Positions 52,301-58,597 of a DNA stretch of 64,000 nt are shown in pieces. The notes under the pieces are model-generated. The model was not told where the DNA came from. It did not search any database and saw nothing but the letters and a program-made list of their open reading frames with translations. Origin of the DNA: Aquatica leii (taxonomy: Eukaryota > Arthropoda > Insecta > Coleoptera > Lampyridae); the NCBI GenBank assembly GCA_035610365.1, contig CM069436.1:38199117-38263116 (forward strand). The letters run 5' to 3'. A program made the translations under genes and the position numbers. Numbering within the stretch: position 1 is the first letter of the stretch; every line of letters begins with the position of its first letter.

Positions 52301-54421
52301 ATTAGTTTGATTCCAAATTTAAATTTAATAGTCCGGTGCAAAGTTTGCAAAAGATATGGATGAAAAGTTATGACTAAATTCTGTCCGTTTTTTTTTCATA
52401 GTCCATGCAATAAAGAACATATACATTTTAAAAATCGTTATTATTTTACTGAAACCAAAAAGTTTTTTTACAGCACACCGTATACCTAGGCATGCCAATT
52501 CCATAGCTTTGCTTAGCCTGTGAAATATCGTCGTTAGCACTAATTTGTATATACATATATAAATATTTACAATTTTATTATTTTTTTGAACTACTGTAGC
52601 TTATCAAAATTAAAATTAATAAACAAATATTTGATATTGAGTAAGAGTCAAGAAAGATTAGAGCGGCTCACTATCTTATATTGTATAGAACAAGAATTAG
52701 CAAGGCAAATTAATTTTGATGATGTAATAGAACAATTGGCAATTAAAAAAAAACTGTAGGACGTAAGAAATAATCCAATATAAATTGTTTCGTTTTCTGT
52801 AATTCTTTGTCGAATATGTAATACTATTAAATTTTTAAACGTTTGTAAATTTTATTTGATAAGATTATGCTTTTGATATAGAAACATTTTTCTATAATAT
52901 TTTCAATAATTTTTTCTAAGGCTTCAGCATTGACTCAAAGTAATTTATATAAGCATCTATTAAATTTGATAAATTTTATGTGTTGACAGAAATTAAACTT
53001 AATTCTATATAAACAATTATAAAATCACTGACAAAGCACATTACAGTCAACCGATGGTTGTTTGAAGTAACTGTGTAAGGTATACATAATACACACTAAA
53101 ATAAAGGGAATTTAAAAAAACCTAAACACAATGAAAAACTTTTTAGTGCCTGAAAATAATCAACCTCAAAATGTAGAATAGAAAAATGAACAAGAAAAAA
53201 ACTAAAGCAAAAAAAAGGTCTTATCAACTACCCACAAAACATTTAAAAAAGTACCAATTATGCTTAATGTAAATATTTTCTACAATGTTATCGTGTTTCA
53301 GAAAAATATAAACGCAGTCAATGAAGACATTCCACAGCCTTTAACATTTGAAGTTCGATAGTAATCGGAATTTCTAAATGATTCTAATTACTTAAAACAA
53401 TTTTTAATTACTACTCTATGTTAAATTAGAATTTTTAGAGCAAAAGCTTTAACAATGTACACTTCCATGTTTCTAATTATCTGTATGAGTCATGGGTCAA
53501 TGTTTATATTCTCTTTTAAAACGTTGATTATTAACAAAATAAGTAAATCATTCTAACTAATTAATGAGTAGTTGTCATACAGTTATACAAATTCCAGGTA
53601 CTTCAACTGTACAACTCACAACAATTATATTTGCAATAAAATGTGCTGATGTGTGATACATACAAGAAATTATATATAAAGTAAAAAAAACTTACAGTAT
53701 CCAGTATTTCATGTCGTTTTTTAGCCTGTAAGATCCATAAGCTAGAAACATAATCCAATGCTTGATGTCGAAAACACGACCTTGTTGCAACAAGTAAATT
53801 TTGCACTTCTTCAACCTCGTTTACTCTACTCTTAGGAGTTTGAGAATTCCTAACTAACACATTGTCGTTTTCCACAGAAATTTTCTCAAAGTGTTGTTTG
53901 CTGTCCTTAACATGCTTTATATCACTACAATACTAAATTAGATTTAAAAGCATTCAAATTTACAGACTTACTTTTTTATAAACGAAGTTAAATTCTTTAA
54001 TATAGTTCGAGAAGCTTGATCTAATAAAATTGTGTGAAACTTATTCATTTCTTGTAAACTATGTATTAATTTATTTAAAGCCGCTAATACTTGTGAATCT
54101 TCCCGAAAATGTGTGCTTAAGTCCCATAAACTATTTGCAAATAAACTAAAAGAAATCGGTTACATTAATTATAGAATTAAATGGTAAGATTTATTTTACC
54201 TTTGGTGAGCCACATATGTTTTTCCGGTGTCTACCATAGATCCACACATTTTCAAAATCTTTTCTAATTTTGTTTCTAATTGATCAATACTTGTTTCTTC
54301 TTCTTCTAACAGTTGTCTGTAATTAATATGTTGAAAATAAAATCTTGTTAATAAATGCCATACTTTACCTGAACTTTGGGGAATCACTAAGGCACTGCTC
54401 TAAGTCAATTTTTTGCTTCAT
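20059..54421 (-). CDS. CenB1A: ArfGAP with BAR, PH and ankyrin domains (ACAP/centaurin-beta)
   Basis: Thirteen minus-strand exons splice at GT/AG sites into one 791-codon frame: 54369-54421, 54200-54316, 53972-54145, 53696-53924, 22266-22361, 22004-22209, 21834-21950, 21581-21781, 21242-21529, 20824-21191, 20611-20774, 20257-20477, 20059-20200. Domains in order: BAR (about 1-225), PH (about 262-358; [16 protein letters not shown]), ArfGAP (about 398-520; zinc cysteines 412, 415, 432, 435 and the arginine finger R440 in CSGVHRSLG), a low-complexity linker, ankyrin repeats (about 632-740) and a short tail. In the family the protein stimulates GTP hydrolysis on Arf6-type GTPases at curved endosomal and plasma membranes. 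Length fits ACAP2 (about 780) and fly CenB1A. All catalytic residues are present, so it looks functional. Intron 4 is 31.3 kb; the others are 47-133 bp. Confidence 0.93.
22434..23900 (+). mobile_element. Degenerate Ty3/gypsy element (LTR, gag, RT remnant)
   Basis: A short LTR (about 22434-22593, TGTTAC...GTTACA) is followed by the PBS-like TGCTGTCAGAAGTGG. Next is a gag start [18 protein letters not shown], which resembles the SAP-type N-terminus of insect gypsy gags. Reverse-transcriptase pieces follow at about 23165-23400: [29 protein letters not shown], i.e. the family's '[10 protein letters not shown]' and 'SPKKCxLFQxxVxYLGH' blocks. The copy is full of stops and is split by the foldback insertion at 23423-23633. 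No 3' LTR was found. Confidence 0.7.
23423..23633. mobile_element. Foldback element with 12-bp target duplication
   Basis: The insertion interrupts the gypsy RT and is flanked by AGTACCAGAAGT at 23411-23422 and again at 23634-23645. Its two halves are inverted repeats of roughly 75-80 bp: ATGGTGTATTATTTATTTAG and onward to GCGAGCTTTCGAA, with the inverse at 23520-23600. The short centre includes TTCTTCGTCAGGC. There is no coding capacity. A 12-bp duplication is long for cut-and-paste DNA transposons. Confidence 0.8.
23966..24113 (+). repeat. Direct repeat of about 38 bp
   Basis: TCAACTTGTGAACCAAGCCA, continuing GATTCTAAACTC, starts near 23966 and recurs with few changes near 24075, about 109 bp later. 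It lies just upstream of the LINE remnant and may belong to its untranslated or linker part. Confidence 0.6.
24121..24690 (+). pseudogene. Non-LTR retrotransposon 3' end
   Basis: Two adjacent frames, split by a stop near 24355 and a frameshift, form a LINE ORF2 C-terminus. The first is charged ([19 protein letters not shown]). The second has [20 protein letters not shown] followed by [19 protein letters not shown], the CxxC...H...C zinc-like motif that closes many Jockey/R1-type ORF2 proteins. The stop at 24637 is followed by AT-rich AAATAAATAAA sequence like a LINE tail. It is strongly 5'-truncated, the normal outcome of target-primed insertion. Confidence 0.75.
24720..24974 (-). pseudogene. 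Penelope-like element, GIY-YIG endonuclease C-terminus
   Basis: On the minus strand [20 protein letters not shown] leads into [20 protein letters not shown] and then WFPVI. The phrase '[29 protein letters not shown]' is characteristic of the C-terminal end of Penelope-like element proteins in arthropods. Only this terminal piece, about 70 residues, is present, with the catalytic part of the endonuclease and the reverse transcriptase missing. It abuts the AT-rich tail of the LINE remnant at 24690. The assignment is by remembered family phrase. Confidence 0.65.
25000..25370 (+). pseudogene. Ty3/gypsy integrase fragment
   Basis: Across several frames: MDYFTK-like MDYFTKXAKA, then [14 protein letters not shown] and [15 protein letters not shown] (25215-25330), i.e. 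the region around the catalytic glutamate and the following helix. It is related to, but clearly different from, the macro-gypsy integrases elsewhere in the window. It ends against the copia remnant. Confidence 0.65.
25380..27120 (+). pseudogene. Ty1/copia pol remnant
   Basis: Order is integrase, reverse transcriptase, RNase H, as in copia. The integrase piece at 25450-25758 has [18 protein letters not shown], then [20 protein letters not shown] (catalytic D and E). The linker at 26200-26306 contains [16 protein letters not shown]. The RT C-terminus at 26360-26555 has [18 protein letters not shown], then [16 protein letters not shown] and DCKPVST. RNase H at 26677-26952 ends with [17 protein letters not shown] and [14 protein letters not shown]. 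The RT core with its YxDD motif is deleted, and no LTRs were recognised. The long minus-strand frame at 25392-25907 is the complement of the integrase and is not a gene. Confidence 0.85.
27330..28620. other. No recognised feature
   Basis: AT-rich intronic sequence without coding blocks or clear repeats. Confidence 0.4.
28640..28990. repeat. Interspersed repeat with palindromic start
   Basis: It begins with the palindrome TACTTTCCTATAAGGAAAGT(A) at 28640-28660 and continues with TATAGCGATCGC, a TG-rich microsatellite at 28752-28777 and GATAACTCTCGAACCAAAAG. I recall this as a widespread insect repeat without coding capacity; the class is not known to me and the 3' boundary is uncertain. Confidence 0.5.
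29040..29410 (+). pseudogene. pogo-like transposon tail with PHD-like zinc motif
   Basis: At 29298-29400, after small frame changes, the sequence reads [20 protein letters not shown] then DLC. This is the C-terminal zinc motif (CxxC...WAHExCA...CDxC) that ends many insect pogo/KRBA2-like DDE proteins. Upstream, 29075-29290, basic stretches ([15 protein letters not shown]) could be the preceding linker. A pair of 16-bp inverted repeats (29485-29500 and 29511-29526) follows and may be an element end. The catalytic domain is not present. Confidence 0.5.
29485..29526. repeat. 16-bp inverted repeat (hairpin)
   Basis: AGTATCCTGTTTTAAC and GCTAAAACAGGATACT are reverse complements with one mismatch, separated by 10 nt. 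It could act as a transcript hairpin or be two abutted element ends. Confidence 0.7.
29930..30236. repeat. Dispersed repeat, copy B
   Basis: A shortened copy of the repeat at 18690-19580, same orientation, with the blocks TTCTTACGAAGATTATAC, TTTATTTATACACGAAAATA, GCTAACAAGCCTAGTTTACA and TTTTTTGTTTAGCTGAGTG collinear. It lies inside intron 4, while copy A lies downstream of the gene. Confidence 0.7.
30519..30660. repeat. GC-richer block with repeated GGGTCGGG/CCCGACCC
   Basis: GGCCCGCCTGGCCC, GGGTCGGGTTTCAGG and GCCCGACCCGATTCCATCCC form partial inverted repeats. The block stands out from the AT-rich background and looks like the end of a DNA transposon; no partner end was found. Confidence 0.35.
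31077..31112 (+). promoter_or_regulatory. Candidate core promoter (TATA + Inr)
   Basis: TATAAAAG at 31077-31084 and TCAGTT at 31107-31112 place the initiator A 32 bp after the TATA start. The arrangement is the same as in the gypsy LTR at 9756. It most likely belongs to the LTR-like region downstream and not to the host gene, which runs on the other strand. Confidence 0.4.
31366..33010 (+). repeat. LTR-element-like region, copy A
   Basis: It starts GTTACGCCGTGAAAAATTCC, contains an open segment [18 protein letters not shown] near 32062 and a TGGCGCCC at 32840-32850, which could be a primer-binding site. The same three landmarks in the same order occur at 60386-62240. A GC-balanced tail (CACCCCGTCTCC) follows the TGGCGCCC. 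I cannot define LTR ends or name the family. Confidence 0.35.
33011..34879. other. No recognised feature
   Basis: Very AT-rich, with A-rich stretches at 33110-33430. No coding blocks, LTRs or inverted repeats seen. Confidence 0.4.
34880..35823 (-). pseudogene. IS630/mariner-like transposase pseudogene (DUF4817 type)
   Basis: Read on the minus strand from [20 protein letters not shown] at 35823, the N-terminal helix-turn-helix part includes [20 protein letters not shown] and [16 protein letters not shown] (to 35494). The DDE part (35475-35119) has [33 protein letters not shown] and [12 protein letters not shown], matching the family's 'NVWxGIIGDxIIGPYF', 'MWxQHDGxPxH' (second D) and 'WIGRGGPxxWPxRSPDLxPLDF'. 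After a frameshift the tail continues to about 34880. The segment with the first catalytic D ('LFSDEATF') is deleted, so it is inactive. It is the same superfamily as the copy at 44285-44960. Confidence 0.85.
35987..36456. repeat. Tandem dimer, about 246-bp period
   Basis: Unit 1 (35987-36220) and unit 2 (36233-36456) share CTTTGAAGTTCTGAATCTTT, GACCTTTAACACC and AAGCTTTTGTTTCTCAAAA in register. Only two units are present, with moderate divergence. The dimer lies immediately before the hAT-like end CAGTCCCGCGCCG. Confidence 0.85.
36458..40214 (+). pseudogene. hAT transposon, DUF4371/ZMYM1-like, long plus-strand copy
   Basis: It begins with the TIR-like CAGTCCCGCGCCGTACATAAGG. After a basic N-terminus (about 37280-37580) comes VYCFCCK-like [16 protein letters not shown], then [60 protein letters not shown] (the DD catalytic region), [40 protein letters not shown] and the dimerisation end [20 protein letters not shown] (about 40068-40120). 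This is the most complete transposase in the window, but it has several stops and a 684-bp MITE inserted at 39128. The right-hand TIR was not found. Confidence 0.85.
39128..39811. mobile_element. MITE inserted in the hAT copy
   Basis: The ends CAGGGTTCCCAGC and GCTGGGAACCCTG are perfect inverted repeats, flanked by AATTA on both sides (39123-39127 and 39812-39816). Near the right end the phrase TTCCCTGACTTT recurs several times. It has no coding capacity (the short frame at 39594 is not a protein). It splits the hAT frame between AYQL and [16 protein letters not shown], so it came later. Confidence 0.85.
40215..42119. other. No recognised feature
   Basis: AT-rich, probably including the 3' untranslated end of the hAT copy. 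The short open frames here are not similar to anything known. Confidence 0.4.
42120..43690 (+). pseudogene. hAT-type remnant with CGGBP1-like zinc-finger region
   Basis: The best block is 43359-43499: [20 protein letters not shown] then [13 protein letters not shown], matching CGGBP1-like/DUF659 hAT proteins ('xxAFxSADIPLxKLxxxxFxxFLxKYT'). It is followed by a broken 'IDETTD...RxxFLEF' block at about 43550-43610. Upstream, 43250-43330 reads [16 protein letters not shown], the family's 'FxxxDGxxLFCKFCN' zinc-finger start. A similar finger end lies at about 42480-42640, so the copy may be partly duplicated or rearranged. Boundaries are uncertain. Confidence 0.55.
43691..44284. other. No recognised feature
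   Basis: AT-rich sequence, possibly the decayed remainder of the hAT remnant. Confidence 0.3.
44285..44965 (+). pseudogene. IS630/mariner-like transposase remnant (DUF4817 type)
   Basis: The start [20 protein letters not shown], followed by [12 protein letters not shown], matches the helix-turn-helix of DUF4817-type transposases ('xIYGECxxNxxxAxRxYxExxPxRxxP'). [11 protein letters not shown] is the next helix. The end is kept as [20 protein letters not shown] then IRQIST, the family's 'LWGxLKxxVYxxPVxxxxxL'. The central DDE region is mostly lost. It lies directly upstream of the foldback element whose loop encodes the C-terminus of the same family. Confidence 0.65.
45132..46784. mobile_element. 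Large foldback element with transposase tail in the loop
   Basis: AGGGTTATTCACG at 45133 and its inverse at 46771-46783 begin long inverted arms, roughly 45132-45655 and 46186-46784. Many matching blocks are present (GGATATATTATGGTTACTTT, TTACATCTTATACAA, TTCTGATGAATCTA and their inverses). Arm divergence is visible, so it is old. The loop encodes [20 protein letters not shown] to HFEHLL and a stop (about 45900-46033), which looks like the C-terminal end of a DUF4817-type transposase. TATA flanks both sides. Confidence 0.8.
46785..48100. other. No recognised feature
   Basis: AT-rich intronic sequence with no coding blocks. Confidence 0.4.
48220..49610 (+). pseudogene. Two partial integrases of the macro-gypsy family
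   Basis: The same stretch, AGCACAACGCACCGATGAAA and onward, occurs at about 48235 and again at about 48755 (with GATAAAAC). The integrase region is thus present twice in tandem, each time with many stops. The second copy continues through the integrase tail [15 protein letters not shown] (49350-49394) and [17 protein letters not shown]. It then goes directly to [13 protein letters not shown], the segment that lies after the macro domain in the 9.7-kb element. It therefore lacks the macro domain at exactly that place. No LTRs were recognised. Confidence 0.8.
49681..50777. other. No recognised feature
   Basis: AT-rich; it may include decayed gypsy 3' sequence. No ends or coding blocks identified. 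Confidence 0.35.
50778..52183 (-). pseudogene. hAT element, DUF4371/ZMYM1-like, minus strand
   Basis: The ends CAGTGGCGGCGCA (50778) and, inverted, CAGAGGCGGCGTA (52183-52171) are alike, with imperfect 8-bp flanks GGGGGGCT and GGGGCCCT. Between them, on the minus strand, is the C-terminal half of the transposase. It includes [13 protein letters not shown] (about 51920-51880), [20 protein letters not shown] (about 51760-51700), [17 protein letters not shown] (51580-51530) and the dimerisation end [20 protein letters not shown] (51120-51060) with EFSKTKSRK. The N-terminal half is deleted. The plus-strand frame at 51660-52025 is its complement. Confidence 0.8.
52184..52620. other. No recognised feature
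   Basis: AT-rich sequence between two hAT pieces; the minus-strand frame at 52325-52540 has no family resemblance. Confidence 0.35.
52630..52775 (+). pseudogene. hAT dimerisation-domain fragment
   Basis: [20 protein letters not shown] followed by [15 protein letters not shown] matches the C-terminal end of ZMYM1-like hAT transposases ('SMxQERLxxLAxLxIExELxxxxxFDDVIxxFAxxKA'). It lies on the plus strand, opposite to the neighbouring hAT, so it comes from another insertion. The rest of that copy is not visible. Confidence 0.6.
52776..53695. other. 5' end of intron 4, no feature
   Basis: AT-rich sequence down to the splice donor at 53694-53695. No coding or repeat blocks recognised. Confidence 0.4.
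53696..54421 (-). CDS. CenB1A: CenB1A exons 1-4 (BAR domain, 5' block)
   Basis: The start ATG at 54419-54421 gives [17 protein letters not shown], matching the ACAP N-terminus (DFEECLKDSPxFR). Exons: 54369-54421, 54200-54316, 53972-54145 and 53696-53924, separated by 52-, 54- and 47-bp introns. Typical phrases are [16 protein letters not shown] [32 protein letters not shown] and [12 protein letters not shown]. The block ends in phase 0 at residue 191 before the donor GTAAGT of the giant intron. Frames that read into the small introns are cut at each donor. Confidence 0.93.
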
Positions 54422-54912
54422 TTTGATTTAGAAAAATTTCAACTTTAACACGACACAAACGAAACAACCAAGAAACAACACTAATTATTTATGTGAGTCA
54501 TATTACTCATATTGCATGTTTGACAGTTAAAGACCAAATTAAACAGCAACAAGAAATCCTCAAGTGTTTCTACAACTAAAAAAAAAATTGGTGGCGACAT
54601 CTATGGATAGATTAATTTAATCCTATTCTTTAAAAGTCATTAAAAGTATAATATACAGATTTGTAGATTCTAACACTGCTTAAATGTTTTGGATTTAGAA
54701 TTATAAATACAAAATATTAATAAATATGTATATATTTTATTTTACTAGTTAAACTTTCAAATTTTGTAGATGTCATGCTTCTATCGAAATTTTGAACATA
54801 TCAAAGATATTGTAATGCATATAAAAGTTATTTTAGTATTATGTTGCTATATCTTTTTCATTTGCTCTTCTTATACACAACACTTTGCAAAACCATAAAT
54901 ATTCTATTAAAT
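54422..54912 (-). promoter_or_regulatory. CenB1A: CenB1A 5' UTR and presumed promoter region
   Basis: The sequence upstream of the ATG lacks in-frame coding. No clear TATA box is seen at a sensible distance. The hAT insertion begins at 54913, so the original promoter must lie within about 490 bp or span the insertion. Context only. Confidence 0.3.
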
Positions 54913-55660
54913 CAGTGGTTCCCAAAGTGGTCCTTACAAACCTCCAGAAGACCTTGGGATCATTCAGAAAGTCTGTGGAAAATTAAAACAGCTTTGGGAT
55001 TCCTTGAGCGTCAAAAGGTCCGCGGAAGGTTTAATAAAAAAATATAAAAACTGTGATACATTTTTATTAATATGGAAGTTAAAATAAATAACAATGAATC
55101 AACTATTAGCGATGTTTACGTCTTAAGGCTAAAGTCTACTGCCAAGTGTGCGAGAGAGATAAAAGACATGAAAAAGTATTTCCAAGTTATTGCAAAAACC
55201 CTTCCGTTTAAATATATTTTAAAAATGGTTTTATAAGAAGAACGTCATTGTTAAGAGAGGATGTTTCTTATTTTTTTTTAAATTTTTTTTCAATTTTTTG
55301 TTTTCAAAAATTTGGAAAAAAGATTTTTTTTTACAATTGAAGGTATACATTTTATTTTACATATTTTGTCGTTTAAAAACGCATTTTTAAATTTCAGTAA
55401 ATGCTTACCGGTACCAATCAAATATCAATTGTAATTTCTATTTTTGATCTAGCCGCTTTTGCAACTTGGCGCAACCTGCATATGAGACAACAAAAACAAA
55501 ACGAAAAATTGACAAAATTTACCACTACTAATATATGCATTTCCACGTGTTTGCATTGGTTGAATGTTCGAGTGTAATAATCAGTCATATTTCATTAATG
55601 TTTTATTTACAAGTAAAGTATACAATTATTATAAAAATATTTGTTAGCTCCAAGAAAATT

Positions 55661-56190
55661 TTAGTTTTCCCTTATGTCCATATTACGACATAGACGCGGA
55701 TCAATTATTTCCGGCAGCAATTTATTTTTATAAAAACTGATGAGCTGTGGCTTCATTTTACAATTCCAAAAATTATCATCTTTATAAATTCTTTCAATTA
55801 AGATATCTTTTTTGGTCCACACAACAAAATCACAAAAATCTTTTTCAGTTATATGCAATTCCCCTGAATCTGATAATAATAATTGTGAGTGGTTTTAAGT
55901 TTAAAATCATTTTTCAAACAAAATTGTTTCAAATTTGTTATTGCTTCTTGAATGTTAAAATTCTCAGCAGTCTTCGGGCACTTTATTTCCACTATACCAT
56001 TGTTTGAGATAAAAATTCCATCAGGACAAGCTGCAAGAAATCCAAATTCTAGATCGATAAATAAACCGCATGGAATAACTTTTTCTCCTGACTTGCTCGT
56101 ATGTTTTTATCGCCGAATATTCAGACTGCAATACAGCTGGAAAATTTTTTTTTACTCAAACTAAATTAACAAAAAAATTAATTTTTATTA
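55661..56190 (-). pseudogene. YqaJ-type nuclease fragment
   Basis: On the minus strand: SGEKVIPCGLFIDLEFGFLA, then ACPDGIFISNNGIVEIKCPK (about 56080-55975), then HNYYYQIQG. After a frameshift come LHITEKDFCDFVVWTKKDIL, ERIYKDDNFW and ISFYKNKLLPEIIDPR, ending at 55661. This is the catalytic part of a YqaJ/lambda-exonuclease-like domain as found in many uncharacterised insect proteins. The D of PDG and the E-x-K of EIKCP are the expected metal-binding residues of the PD-(D/E)XK fold, and the YYxQxQ tyrosine/glutamine pair is kept. The N-terminal part and start are not visible. It lies within the bounds of the hAT element, either captured or as a nested insertion. At least two frameshifts make it a pseudogene. 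Confidence 0.75.
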
Positions 56191-57800
56191 CTATATTATT
56201 AATATAAAACAATTATTGTATATCTTTACACGGCCTCGATCGTCTAAATTGTAGATTTGACTTTTTCTTCACTTTTTGAACCACAAAACTTTTGTAATGA
56301 TTCTATCATGATGATTTTAAGACGATGATTCTTAGCTTAAGTTTTATTTAAATTTATTTGGGGAAAATTCATTCAACATTATCACTGGAGTGTGGAAGAC
56401 ATTCAAACCAAAAAAGTAAGGTTTAGAAATTTTTCTACAGCTAAACTGCAAAGCGTACTTCATTTTTTCAGAAAAATAATTTTCTTGTAATAAATTCAAA
56501 AATTTTCCCACTCGGAAAAAAAGCACAATATACCTTACACAGTGAAGAAGATTTTGCCAGAAACGAAAATACAAATCGGTTTTTTTCAAATCGTTGCGTT
56601 GGCATGATAATGTTTCGTTTGAATCTTGATGAATGAATTTATCTTTGTTTTGTTGTTGCAAGTTTGAAGGTATATTGTGTTTCGTGAAACATAATAAAGA
56701 TAATAAGTAGTAATGACGTAATGCACGCATGTATAAGTACTCATTACATATATAACACATTATAAACGACAATTTTGATATTTGTTTTGTTAAGAAAATA
56801 TGAAAAAATGTAGTTCATTTATAAAATTGTGAGATTTAATACCTTTATCCTTGAGAACGTGTGATTTAAGAGAAAATCCTGAGGTCTCACGATTACGGTG
56901 CGGTCTTGCTTGCGCACCCGCCGCTTGCGCAAACGCAGACTGCGTCCTGCGTCGCAACGCGGCACTTATCAAAGAGAAATATTAAAATCAAAATGCTGTT
57001 CGCAAATATTATTCAATTTGCAATACAAAGTATGGATTGTATTCTAGAAATAATTATTTATTACTTGTATACCTTCGATTTTAAATATCTCTTTAAAAAA
57101 CCTACTTATCAAAAAAAAAATATCGATTTTCATTACAAAATCAAATTTTGAAAAATATCCTCTCTGATCTCTAAAACAACAAATATTAAACAGTTTTTAA
57201 AACTTCATAAAAATGAACAGTTTATTATTAATCTTGGAAAAACTTTTGGGCTGTTTCAAACGCCATCTACTGTTTCAGAAACACACTAATCAGCTCTAGA
57301 CTTTGGCCTTAAAATACAAATAATAACAGACATCGTGGTGAGTCAAGCCTATCTATACAGGTTTATACAGGAACGCAATAGAGCCGATACCTGCGCCAAG
57401 TAGTCTATAATATGAACTATAAAAGAGTCGTGCATCTAATCAACAATTTAGTACTGTAAGTGATCTTCGATGTGAAGTCCATACAACAAATTTCTTTAGT
57501 CTTGGAAAAAAAGAAGTATAATTTTTTGTATTGTTACACAAATAGCGTACTTTTTTTACGTAGGTATATTTGAATAAAAGTAATATTTCTTTTTAATTTA
57601 AATTGATTAATTCAAAAAGTTATACACATGTTTAAATTAATCAAAAATAATATACAAGTTATTAGTACAATAATCCCTTAACATTTGTTAAAAATTTCTT
57701 TTTTATTAAAAACTTAAGAAGGAATTGTAAGTTTTTCTAAAGAATATAGGTATTATTAATCATTCTGTAAAAGAAGTTAGAAATATTGGGTTTTATAATT
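56191..57800. other. hAT interior without recognised coding
   Basis: Mostly AT-rich. A GC-rich patch at 56878-56968 (TGCGCACCCGCCGCTTGCGC, then ACTGCGTCCTGCGTCGC) stands out; it has repeated TGCG and CGCA words and no convincing frame. The 142-codon minus frame at 56344-56772 resembles nothing I know. Confidence 0.35.
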
Positions 57801-58597
57801 TAATATGATGCACCCTAAAAATTATAGCTTAACTATATATACAGAAGTACATTGGTTATCTAAAAGTGCATGTTTGAATCGCATCTATTCGCTCTTTAAT
57901 TCAGTGTTGGAATTCCTGGAAAATAAAGAAAATGAATTGCGCCACAATTTAATTATCTCCAAATTACATGGCTTATATGACTCATTTATTTGTCAAATTT
58001 GACGAGACTAATTTGAAACTACAAGGTGACATATAAAGTTAAATCAAAACTAAAAGTATTATATCTTCGTTTGTTACAAAACTTTTGCTATACAAACATA
58101 ATTTGAAAAGATGAGAATGTTCTCAGTTTCCAAATCTTTCAAAATTGCAAAATAGAGATGATTTGTTTGCTTATTGTTAACATTTAACGGAGCTTCATTC
58201 GGATCTTAACCAAAGATTTGAAGACAATCTTCCTTTGGATATTCCTGATTGTAGTCAAACTCAGAGCACGAATACACATGAATACATGCTAATACAAGAA
58301 CAACTTCTTAATTATCCACAAATGAGGAGCTGAAAACAATGTTTAAACAAGGATACGACAACTTTTGGTTACAAAAACATATCCCAATTTTATATCCAGC
58401 ATTATAGGTAATTGTATACAAAAGTTAAAATGTTTTATTTATATTTTATTTTCATGTCACCATTTACCATTCAAGACATCAAAGTTAAATTTGTAATTTT
58501 TCTGTTATGCATTTATATAGTTTTTTCCCTCTGGAGTTTTGTTTTGACTATGAAAAAGGGTCTGTGGGCCAAAAGAGTTTGAACGACTGTATTAAAA

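Larger units (their letters stand above)
22362..53695 (-). other. CenB1A: CenB1A intron 4, 31,334 bp, transposon-filled
   Basis: Donor ACT|GTAAGT and acceptor TTGTTACAG|ATG are both strong, and the flanking exons encode adjacent BAR segments in phase 0. The intron contains at least a dozen transposon remnants on both strands (listed separately) and no recognised host exon. It is about 600 times longer than the gene's other introns. Confidence 0.9.
54913..58589 (+). mobile_element. hAT element (ZBED5/SCAND3-like) with 8-bp target duplication
   Basis: The left end CAGTGGTTCCCAAAGTGG (54913) and right end, inverted, CAGTCGTTCAAACTC (58589) are of the Charlie/ZBED type. The flanks TATTAAAT (54905-54912) and TATTAAAA (58590-58597) agree in 7 of 8 bases. 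Plus-strand transposase pieces near the 3' end read EVHWLSKSACLNRIYSLFNS (57846), KLHGLYDSFICQI, then, across frames, LHSDLNQRFED, LPLDIPDC and MFKQGYDNFWLQKHIPILY (58339-58395), the family's 'FKxGYxxFWLQKxIPxLYPALW'. The N-terminal two thirds are missing; the interior instead holds a YqaJ-type nuclease fragment on the other strand. Confidence 0.8.

Noticed and set aside
56344..56772. 142-codon minus-strand frame beside the YqaJ fragment
   Set aside because: I considered it as an N-terminal part of the nuclease, but it shows no YqaJ-family motif and its composition is AT-driven.
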